DNA from: Sporodiniella umbellata
Lineage: Eukaryota; Mucoromycota; Mucoromycetes; Mucorales; Rhizopodaceae
DNA: 64,000 nt
Assembly (NCBI GenBank): GCA_025677835.1
Contig: JAIXMR010000086.1
Location: forward strand, 1-64,000
Reading direction: 5' to 3'
Shown here piece by piece: positions 49,519 to 59,611 of the stretch; positions within the stretch are counted from its first letter, which is position 1, and each line of letters starts with the position of its first letter. Both the position numbers and the translations under genes were made by a program. The notes below the pieces were generated by a model that was given only the letters and a program-made list of their open reading frames with translations, did not search any database and was not told the origin of the DNA.

Positions 49519-51298
49519 ATGTCTTTTGTTATTAAAAACTATGTGCACGACTTGAGCAACCTAGAAAAAGAAGATATTGTTGTGGCTATTGTCTTGACAC
49601 TTTCTGCTGGTGTCATTACAGCTGTCATTTACTATTTTACTCGTAAGTCATAAAAAATAGATCCAGAAGGAGATCTGACCAAAGGAATCACAGGAACAGA
49701 CACTAGCCAGGCTAACAACAAGAAAGTAAAGAGTCGAGAGATCCAGGCTAAAGAAAAAGCAAACGACAGAGCAGTAAAGAATGAAGTAGCGGAAAAGAAA
49801 GGTACGCAGTGTCTATCTACACAAAAAAAAAACTGATGGTTTTTTTTTTTTTTTTTTTTTTTTTGGTTCTAGTAACTCAAATAGAGCCTATTAAGGAGAA
49901 GGCTGAAATAGCAAGTAAATCAGTAACTGTGCAAGTAAATTGATTTTCTGTCTATCATTCTTTATTAATTGCTCACATGATCTTAAATAGGAACCGTTTT
50001 TGGCTCAATTTGACGGAGCGACCGCTTCTACTCTTTTAGCCAGTCAGAAATACACTGCCTCTCTGTTACCGCCTTTCTTGGCCCGCTATGAGGCCACGAC
50101 TGCATCGAGAATTTTAGTTGCTAATGAATACATTACTTCCTTGCCTAAATATGTTGAGCCTTTCTTAGCCAACTACGAAGCCACCACGGCCAGTACCTTA
50201 CTTGAGGCCCAGGGCTATGTTGAGTCCATTCCCAAGCGCGTTGATCCTTTTTTAGCTGATTATGATGCTACTGCTGCTGCTTCTTTGTTGGCTGCTTCCG
50301 AATACGTTGCATCGATGCCCAAGCCTGCATCGCCTTGTTTGGCAGCCTATGAAGCATCCACTGCTGCTAATTTACAACAAGCTCGCGAATATATTGAGAA
50401 ACTTCCCAAGCCTTCCCTTGCAAAGTACGAAGCCACCACAGCTGCCACTCTTCTAGAGGCGTCAGAATACATTCAAAAGCTGTCCCAACCTTTCTTGGCC
50501 GAATACGAAGCTACTACGGCCAGCTGCCTACTGGCTGCTGTTGAATATACATGCCAACTGTCCAAGCCCCCAAAAGGAAAGAAGATGGCCATCTCCGACT
50601 CGCGGACATTGCCAGGGCAAGTGCCTCCGTTGCCCACACCCTTTCTGGCCAACTACGAAGCTAGCACGGCCATGGCTCTCAAAGAAGGGAACGAATATAT
50701 CGAACGGCTACCTAAACCGTTCTTGGCCCATTACGAGGCTTCCACTGCTTCCCATCTGTTACAAGCGCAAGCGTATGTGTGCCAGCTCACTAGCAAGAAA
50801 GAAGCCCCTATAGAACCCAGACCTGTAGCCAAAGCCATGCATTCTGATCTGCTTCCGCGTTCCTTTTCTGCATCCGCGAGTCCCTTTCAGCCCAGTCATC
50901 TCAAGGACCACATACCCTATCCGACTCGTCCTCAACTGATGCTTTTCTCCCACCCCGATTCACCACCCGATTCTGAACCAGAGACCACCACGGCAGATGA
51001 CGCGGTCTTTGTGATGGCCAACTCGCTTATCCCTTACGATGAAAAGGCATGGGCGCGTGCAGAAAAGATTCAAAAACAATCCCAGAATCACTTTCCCAAG
51101 ATGAAGTCGCGCTGTAATTATTGGCCCAACTGTACGAACAAACACTGTAAATATTGGCATCCCATCAAGGATTGCAGAATGGGCCAGGAGTGTACTTTTA
51201 AAGAACGTTGTATGTTTCTTCACCCGGCTGACTATGGCGCCCAACGTAAGAAGAGGCCTCACAAACAGGCTAAGCGAACCGTAAGCAGTGTGTTTTAA
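49519..51298 (+). CDS. Membrane-anchored nine-repeat protein with tandem CCCH zinc fingers
   Basis: Four exons: 49519-49642, 49685-49801, 49873-49934 and 49991-51298, 536 residues. Order: a single membrane segment (IVVAIVLTLSAGVITAVIYY, about residues 20-40), a Lys/Glu-rich charged linker, then nine tandem repeats of about 25-30 residues (about 103-366) with consensus FLAxYEATTASxLLxAxEYI followed by xxLPKP. A Pro/Ser-rich segment follows, then two closely spaced zinc fingers: CNYWPNCTNKHCKYWH (C-x5-C-x4-C-x3-H) and CRMGQECTFKERCMFLH (C-x5-C-x5-C-x3-H), similar to Nab2-type poly(A)-RNA-binding fingers. The tail is basic. I know no family with this combination. RNA binding at a membrane is the inference from the parts. 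The first intron is placed at 49643-49684 by its CTGAC branch site. Confidence 0.75.
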
Positions 51299-51429
51299 AC
51301 GCGCTCCCTAAACACAAATAAAACCCTAATCAACCTATTACATATCTATACATCAATCTATACACGCACGCGTCTTATTTTTATAGAGGACTTGTTTATT
51401 AATGTTTTCTTGTTTTTTTTTTTTTTTTT

Positions 51430-51454
51430 TTTGGTTTGGTTTGGTTTGGTTTGG
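51430..51454. repeat. (TTTGG)5 pentanucleotide repeat
   Basis: Five perfect units abutting a T run (51411-51432), immediately 3' of the stop codon of the minus-strand PHD gene; on that strand it reads CCAAA. Confidence 0.95.
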
Positions 51455-51455
51455 T

Positions 51456-53335
51456 TTAAACAGACTTCATATTTTTACACGCTGATTCAATCATAACACT
51501 CTCTTCGTCTGTAATAGGGCCGTGACGCTGAATCAAAGATTGGATCTGGCTAATATGTTGCTCAATGGTATCGGGTGTAGGTAAAGGAGAAGAACAATTC
51601 AGACCTGCAAAAACTTCACACACGTTTTTTCTAAAGCTGATCCATCGTTTCTTTTCATCCCTTAGACGGTTGAATTCATCTGTCATCTTGTTGAGCGTAC
51701 GCATGACGCTGTCTTTTTCGAGCGAAACCTTGTGAAAGTCTTCACGTAGCTTGGCTACGGTATTCGATTGCTTTTCTCCTGCACTTTGCCAGTTCCCCCC
51801 TTCGGATGGCTTCTTCTGACCGTTACTCTCGCCGTCAAAAAAGGTCTTGTTGGCAATGCTGGGCGTGGTGGGCTGTGAACTAGGCTGGCTGTTCCATCGA
51901 GGCCGCTCTGCAGGTCTTTCCAGCCGTGTGGGTGTTTGCTTCTCGGGTCTGCCCAGGGTAGGCTTGGCCAAGGCAGGAGCAGCTTCAGAGGGTCGTACGG
52001 GTCTTTCCGCCGGAGTTTCTATTGGACTGGAGGGACCACTTGTAGGCCGATAAGGGGGTCTGGGAGCCAAAGCAACGGGTGGCCGAGGCACCAGCGGAAG
52101 ACGCTTTGCGTCCATACTGGTCGATTTCTTTCGTTTGGCCTCAAACATGTCCCTGTAAGAACTTCCGCCAGTATATTTGGACTTTTTTGAGGTGCCCATA
52201 TCATCTTCCTCGTCAGAACTGATCCTAAGCACTCGTTTGAGTGGCGGAATGGCTATTTTGTTGGGTGGAGGATTGGCCTGTTTGGTCGGAGGGGGTGTGG
52301 GCGCTTTAGAAACTGGAGGTGTCAGCACCTTGACAGGCTCATCAGACATCAACTCATCTTCATCTTCCTCGCCATCCTCAATCATCACATCCGCCGGATC
52401 GCTGGATTCATCAGACGATGAAGATTCAAGCATAGAGCCAGGTAAAAGGCGACGTCGAACTGAAGTTGGCTTTTTTGTGGGGGTCATTGGCTGGTGTTGT
52501 GCGCATTTTGTGCTATACATAAGGGGAACCGTAATAGCAGGCGTAATCAAACCGTTGTTAATACCACACGTCACATGGAAAGCGCTAGTTTGGCAAAAAA
52601 AAGAAGAAAATATCAGTTTTGTTTTGTTCAATGAAAGAAGTCAAACCCATTACTTTGAGCAGCCAGGCTCCTCGCACTTGACACATAAACCTTTTGTTTT
52701 ATCACAAAGATAACATTTCTAAACATGATGAGCATACCAAACACACGTAGATTTCTTATTCAGTTACCCGTTGATGTAATAGCTTTTTGTTGAAAGAATA
52801 AGGCTCGATATCGCTGTCGATTTCTTTGTTCCACAAGGCACACACCACATGCATAAAATCGCCAAATGTCACAGTATGTCTTGCAGCGCCAGTTTCCGTT
52901 AAACAGCATACCATTTTCTATACACAGTGAGCTGTATTTAGTGAAGATCTAAGATACTACAATGCTTACAACTGGCTTATTTTTCATCTTGTTATCACAG
53001 CGCTGGCAAAACCAATCGTCTTCAGGCACTTCGTCTACTTTGTAACACACTAAAATTCACGTTAGCTTTCTCTTTACTGCTTTCGCAAAAGTGTTAGCCA
53101 TCCTCACTTTTATGAACAGGCAAGTTGCAATCTAAATTCAGTTTAGTCTACAAACAAAGAAAACGGCAAAACCTACCTTCTCCGTCGCAGAAAATAATAG
53201 GATTCTTCTTGGATGACTTATCTCCATCGCAAATATCACAGGCGTCCTAATGCTGCTTTTAGTCGGACGTTTCCCCCTCCCCCCCCCCTTTTTTTTTTTT
53301 TCCTTTCTACCCAAACGTACCTCGTCTGACGACAT
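51456..53335 (-). CDS. PHD / extended-PHD (PZP) chromatin reader
   Basis: Seven minus-strand exons: 53321-53335, 53177-53246, 53108-53131, 52970-53049, 52768-52917, 52654-52718 and 51456-52584, 510 residues. The first PHD finger (CDICDGD...IIFCDGEDCNLPVHKMCYK, WFCQRC) is followed by a zinc-knuckle region (VCCLTETGAA) and the extended PHD (MHVVCALW; KCYLCDKTKGLCVKCEEPGC; AFHVTCGINNGLI). This PHD-knuckle-ePHD array occurs in BRPF, JADE and AF10/AF17 proteins that read histone H3. C-terminal are acidic Ser/Asp stretches, a Pro/Arg-rich low-complexity region and a short coiled coil (VAKLREDFHKVSLEKDSVMR). No bromodomain or PWWP is present, so it resembles AF10/JADE more than BRPF. Complex membership is unknown. 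Confidence 0.88.
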
Positions 53336-54517
53336 ACTGTTTACGAACAAAATAAAAACCAACAAAATTAGCGTTCTGCATAAATTTTTTATTGCTTCAA
53401 AAATTGCTTTTATATTCACCTGTGACAGTTTTATATACAAAGGCGTTTTTTTTTTTTTTTTTTTTTTTTTTTTTGGTTTTTTGTTTTGTTTTGTTTGTGT
53501 TTGTTTTGGCGGTTTGCTTGCTGAAGGTTTAACGTCTTTATAAACCTTTCCTCTAAGCACTTCCTCCCTGCTTCTTTTTTGACTTTTTGGTTTTTAGTTT
53601 GTTTGTTTTTTTGTAAAGAGGCAGAAACAAAAACTTTGGACTTTTGTTTTTTTTTTTCTTAAAACACTTGTAAAAGAAAAGAGTAAGAAATAAAAAATTA
53701 AACCCAAATAAAAAAAAAAAAAAAAAGGCACAGCCAAAAAGACCAAGGACTGATTTTCCAGTCACGCAATGACGTACAGCATTGAATATCAATTTACAGT
53801 GGTTTCACGGCTCTTTAGGTTTACTTGCTTGTCTCACTGTTGTGCTCCTGAGATGCTATTGCCAACCTACAGCGTACCAAACAATAAGCACTTTTTATCA
53901 CCAGAGTATAATATCACGCTACCCAAGTCTAACATGCACTGTGTTGCTTTCTGTATTCTTCATGATTCCCTCAACTAAAAGGAACGATAACACAATACAA
54001 AAAGTACTGCAAAACCCTTTTTAACAAGTTGTTGCTTTGAAAACATTTCTTGCTCTTCCCAAAGAAAAAAAAAATGAAAACCAACACTCCTTACAAAGGT
54101 TGAATATTAAGCCTCTGTATGGACACCAAACACGCTTAAACCATGCTTGAAACACAAGCAAAAATTAAACTTCAACTTTGAAAAAACAGTACTTTTGTTG
54201 TATCATAAAGCGTCTTATCCATACGATTGCCGTTAAACAATTGCCTCGATATTTGAAAATAATGTCTTTTTGTGTTTGCTACCTCAGCTCAACGCAGACC
54301 TGACTGAGAATTCTTATTCACTGATAGACAGCTCCTGCTGTCATTTTTTTATTCTATAAATTGTCTTTTGGAAGAAAAAAAAAGGAGGTAAAAAAACGAT
54401 GAGGCAGGTAGCTGTTGGTTTCTTTTCCGCCCTACATCCAATTTTGATAGTAGAAAGTAGTTCAGAACTACACAAAAAGTAAAACTACCTTTATCGGTCA
54501 AGTTTTGGTCTGAACAG

Positions 54518-54548
<31 letters not shown>

Positions 54549-56479
54549 ACTGTGAAATACAGATCTTTAGGAAGTTTGACGCGTTTGTCGATCGACTCTC
54601 TCTTTTTCTTAAAAGAGCGACTAAAGGCTCTAGAATTTGCTCTATCTTTAGACACGTCAAAACTGTCTTCAATTCGAGTGAGAGAGCCAGCTTAGCTATA
54701 GATAAGAGTAAGTGGACTGACATTATACTTTGAGTTGCGACAATGCTCAACAAAAAAAAAATTGCAGCTCTTTTACTTCATAAAAGACACGTTTGTGTTT
54801 CTTCCTGGGGGAGTTTTTTTTTTTTGGTTCTTATTGATGAATGGACTCATAAAAACATCCTGCTATCCATATTACCAACATAGCCTCCCAAAAAAAGAAG
54901 TAGATGGACTTTATTAAAGTCCATAAGAAATCAGGTCGCGTGGCACGCTCCCTCAAACATTATGGATATATCCTATCAAATACTGTCTTTCTCTTTAGAA
55001 AACATGCAGCATTGGGTAAATCAGATGGCTTCGTAATACTTACTACAAGACATTGGGCGATATTGCCACCTGAAATATACTACAGAACTTTGTTCGAACA
55101 ATGTTCTAACGAGAACTTTTGCACTTGGGTAAACAGGTCATACAAAATTTTAGCTGCATTCGACTTTTAAAAGAATAAACTACTGTATGTTACTGCCTGC
55201 TTGATTGAGTTATAGTCTTTATGAGCAGTGCGGTTTTTTATGGAGCCTTCTTGAAGATAAAAATAACCTAAATCTCAAACTAGGAATAGCCAAAAAAAAA
55301 AAAAAAAAAAAAAAAAAAGATTGACAGGATGCTTAAATTAAAACAATGTAGGTTTAGCTGTAATATATTTGTTTTAATACTATCCGCTACCAAATAGACT
55401 GGACAACTCTAGCCTCTTATTCTCTCAGCTTTCTGGGTGAAAATAGTGATCTAATTTTGTTAAACTTCTTTTTTTTTTGTACTGTAACAACGTTTCTGTT
55501 GCTTTGTGTTCATTCGCAAAATGATTTTTCATTCAGATTTTTATAAAGTAAAAAAGTGTTTTACATGTTACATCTACATATTGAAATAGTAAGACATAAT
55601 CATATCTTTTTTTTTTTTAGCTATCAATACGCAAACACACACATACATACATACATAATACGTCTGAAAAAAAAAACAGAACATGCTTGATTAGAAGTAA
55701 TCAAGCAAAAAACCTATCGGAGTTCGATCACTACAGGGCATTGTCAATGCATTTGGAAAGAATAGTTTATTGAGCAGACAGGGTCTATACTCGATTTAAC
55801 CTTTCTTGATAGGCTGATATATAGTAGCTATACATTTACTGATCTCAGATATTATCAAAACTACTGAGACACAGCCTATTTTACCTACACTGTTTTTATT
55901 AAATACCAATTATAGAATTTATGGACAAATCCAAAAAAAAAAAAAAAAAAAAAAAGGCAAAATGTGACAAAGTTACCAACATTTTAGTCATATTAACTTA
56001 TTTGCCTCACCTTGTTTATACTTTATAGCCTACCCGATTTACTGAACGTGACTTTTCATAAAATGACCTATTTAGTATAGTCGTATCATTCTATTTTGTA
56101 GCACAAGGCGTTTGTATAAAACATTTGAAGTACTTCAAACCTCAGCTTTTGATTCGTCAAAATTTATCGGAAAACACTGTATTTAAAATCTTAACTATCC
56201 CCTACGTAATAAAGCCTTCATTGCAAAATTCTCAAGGAAGCCACACGTATTCTCTATTTTTTGAGGGCTTTTTTTTTTTTTTTTGTCTACAAGTTCAAAC
56301 AATATGGGGTTCAATGCACTGCTATATTAGACTTGAAAATAGCCGCTTTAAAATAAAACTCTTTATAAACAACGACAAGGGATTTCTAAACAGCCAAACG
56401 GGGTGGGGAGTCCAAATAGATATTTTCTGTTCGACTTTTTTTTTTTTTTTTTTTTCTACAATTACTACTTTGTCTCATC
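53336..56479. other. Gene-free region, 3.1 kb
   Basis: AT-rich with C/T runs at 53271-53302, T-runs (53446-53474), an ACAG-T11-A21-CTGT inverted tract (54514-54553) and A runs at 55292-55318 and 55932-55955. An 88-codon plus-strand frame (54904-55170) has mixed composition but no family features; it is not called. Confidence 0.5.
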
Positions 56480-58160
56480 ATGTCAAAACCTTTGGATACG
56501 GCTTCAAAAAAAGCAGCAGGACCTAGCAAATTGTCTGCCATTTCAAAACAGGTTCTCAAGACAAATCCGATTCCTCAACTGGTCAAGCCTACCGCTTCCA
56601 CTTCGAGCCCAGTAACTAGCCCTAGTACGCTTGAAGCCTTGCGAGGCAAACCTACACAACCATTGCGAAGTACCAAAGTTTCACAAAAGCTCGTGATGTT
56701 TCCACCTTCCGATGAAGCTGAAGCTATGAAATCAACATTGCCTGTAGATAGCCAGGATACAACTTCAAATCGTCGAACGTCTACCTCTTCTTATGAATGG
56801 CAAGTGCACTCTGCTCCACCCACAGCAGGACTTGCATTACCCATCGAGTGGACCTTCGATTCACGTACAATAGCAGAACGTATGAATAAAGACGAGCGAG
56901 ATATTGCTGGATTGCCTCGAGCAGCTGCATATTGCACAGGTGAAGGCTATGACCTTACTCGCCTTCGACCGTTTTTAAAAGAACATCACAACGCAGCCCC
57001 TCGACTTTACGATGAATGTCTTTATGCAGCATACCACTTTCCTCTAAGAACTTTACGTCCAGACAAAGACAATTTGTACAACATTCGTGTGAGAGGCAGC
57101 CGCCACCGTACATTGGAAGAGGATGATCTAGATTACGAAGAAGATCACTTTCAATCTACTAAGCAGCAATCTTCGCAACGTTACAATGACTCGGAGACGC
57201 CAAACCATTTTGAAGATCATACTGAAAAGGAGGAGGAGGAAAAGGAGAAACTACGTGAGCCATTTAAGGGTGGAGAAGTTTTCATTTTTGATTACGGTGT
57301 AGTTGTATTCTGGAACTTTCGTCGAGCAGAAGAGCTGTTGATGTTAGAAGACTTTATGCAATTTTCTATCGAGCCTTTTAGAGACAATCCGGATGAAGAT
57401 ATGCAAATTGAAGAAATTCACTTCCAATATGATACATCACAAATGAAGCCTAGAATTTTCAATGATATGATTACTCTTAAGAGTAGCAACCATATGGTCA
57501 AACTTACTTTATCTCATGGATTATCTCAAAGTGCTGTAGTTGCAAGATACGAAGATATCATGGACAAAACTATTGAGGCAAAATATACGCATAGTCTTGT
57601 TTACACAAACCTATAGTAGCCTAACTGTTTATTTAGGAAACAAAACACTTTCCAAAGGAAATGGCGGAAACAGGAAGATTAGGAAAAACTCGTGCAGAAA
57701 TCACAAAAATCAACGGTCAATTGTTTACCTTAAGAATGAACGTGAATTTAGTATCAAATGTTTTAGGTAAGGTTGAAAGGAAATAATACGAGTCAAACCA
57801 ATTTTTTTTTTTTTAAAAAAAAAAGATACACCCGAGATATTTTGGTCAGAGCCTGCTTTACAGCCAATGTATACAGCTATTAGAGAATACCTTGAGATAC
57901 CTCAACGTGCACAAATTTTGAACGATCGTTTGCGCGTCATTTCTGATTTACTATCAATGTTAAGAGACCATTTGACCAACTTTGGCGTAGAATACCAAAC
58001 ACTCATTATCATATATTTGATTATTATTGCTGTCTGTGTTGCCTGTGTAAGTTGTATAAGAGACTCCAAACATATCGCATTCTCACCTTCTTTATTTACT
58101 CCGAAACAATATTAGCTTGAAATTGCTGTCAAAATCATGCAGTCAATTGAAGTTGTATAG
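56480..58160 (+). CDS. DUF155-family protein (RMD1/RMD8/Sif2 type)
   Basis: Four exons: 56480-57577, 57637-57766, 57826-58046 and 58116-58160, 497 residues. After a Ser/Pro/Thr-rich N terminus (about 150 residues), the DUF155 region begins near LPRAAAYCTGEGYDLTRLRP and includes GGEVFIFDYGVVVFWNFRRA, NDMITLKSSNHMVKLTLSHG, ETKHFPKEMAETGRLGKTRA, LVSNVLDTPEIFWSEPALQP and IREYLEIPQRAQILNDRLRV. It ends with a hydrophobic segment (LIIIYLIIIAVCVAC) that is probably a C-terminal membrane anchor. The family includes yeast Rmd1/Rmd8 (required for meiotic nuclear division) and mitochondrial RMND1; the biochemical role is unclear. The first intron best fits the family as a GC-AG intron (57578-57636). A 38-nt GT-AG alternative would add seven residues. 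Confidence 0.88.
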
Positions 58161-59611
58161 AGACTACGTATGTAGATATACACAAACATATGAAATATCT
58201 AATATAAAAAAGCTCGGTTTTTTTACTTTACTCATCGCCTCTGACCCAAAAGTGTCCTATTTCAATTACTAACATTGCTCGTTGTTTTTTAAGGTGCTGC
58301 AACATAGTTTTTTTTTTTTTTTGCCTTCTTTTCAGAATTGTAAAAGCAGATATCTACAAAAAAATTGTTTTTTTATCAAAAAAAAAAAAAAATAGACTCT
58401 TCATTGAGTGTGGATAATATAAAACATAAATAGATACCCAGACTACTGCCGCTCGATGCTACGCAGATTAATGAAACGAATTTGATATACTAGTACACTC
58501 ATATATCTCAAACTGTAGGTTGTGACGAATAAGATATACCGATAACGGGTATACCATTGTAGGTTACAGATCCCATCAGCTTTATAAACTTAGCACTTTG
58601 TAGTTTAAATGCAAAAAAAAAAAAAAAAAAAAAAAAAAAGAAAGGGTATATGTACTGATATGGCTTTTTGTTACAAGTTCAAGAAAAAAAAGACCCCTCT
58701 TTTATCTATTTTCTTGTACAAAACCAACAATTAGAGTTTTTCTTCTGAGTTTCTCTTCTTGTACCCAATCAAAAAGGGTACCGATACGGCCGTTTATGGT
58801 ACTTTCAGATCACATATATTTTATACTCAAAAGCAAATAAAGACTACTGTTACTTTACTCTGCATCTACTCTGAGTATGCTCAAAGATAAATAGAGCTTC
58901 TAGTTTTTGTTTGGACTTTTAATCGATGTCTGTTTTTTGAAGGGTTTTTTAAAAAAAAGAAAAAAAAAATTAAAAAGGCTGTGCTAATGTAGACGCTTTT
59001 TTTTTTTTTGTTGGTCCACTACAGTCAGTTAGTGTACTGCCTACTTTGATACGCAACAGGCTCTGCACAGTGGTATAATATGACATCTGTAGCGCATACA
59101 TTGACTTGCGCATAAATGCACAGAAGCATATGTTCATATGTAAACAAGGGGCTCGGTTGAAATTAATTTCGGAGTACTCCACATGACTTGGTACCTATAA
59201 AAACCAGATGATTCATTTTTGGCGCGCTCCGTTTTTGAGCTATTTTGTAGACATGGAGCTATGAAATTTCTGCATTTAATACCTATACCAGGTCGGTGAT
59301 ATGTAAGTAAAACATAACAGAATATAAAGCTTTAGGGAAGACTATGGCCTACAGTATAGTTTGCTATCTGCTAACAAGAGAAAACAACTCTGATCACATA
59401 CAATAGAGGTACAAGACAAACGGAGAATGAAATAAACGAACAAGGTGGAAAAATAATTTCAACCAAGTAAAAATCAGTTTTTACTTTTTTCTTTCTTAAT
59501 TTGAAGAAAAAAGTACTTGAAAATCACTTTTTCTCCCAGCTTAAATATTAAGGTATAAAACTCTTTATTTTTTTAATAGCAAATAAGGAGGCATCGCTAA
59601 ATGGTTTTAAC
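58161..59611. other. Intergenic region upstream of SET2
   Basis: AT-rich, with T/A tracts and an A23-class run at 58611-58639. It contains a perfect 9-bp stem, 4-base loop hairpin at 59465-59486 (AAGTAAAAA / TTTTTACTT). No gene supported. Confidence 0.55.

Noticed and set aside
51430..51454. Telomere-like repeat (TTTGG)n
   Set aside because: Only five units inside a 3' UTR between two intact genes; the sequence differs from the fungal TTAGGG-type repeat, so a simple pentanucleotide microsatellite is the better reading.
54349..54753. 134-codon minus-strand frame
   Set aside because: Interrupted by a poly-Phe run from a T/A tract and without family features.
54904..55170. 88-codon frame in the 3.1-kb gene-free region
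   Set aside because: No known motif, splice partner or leader signal; a real orphan cannot be excluded but is not supported.
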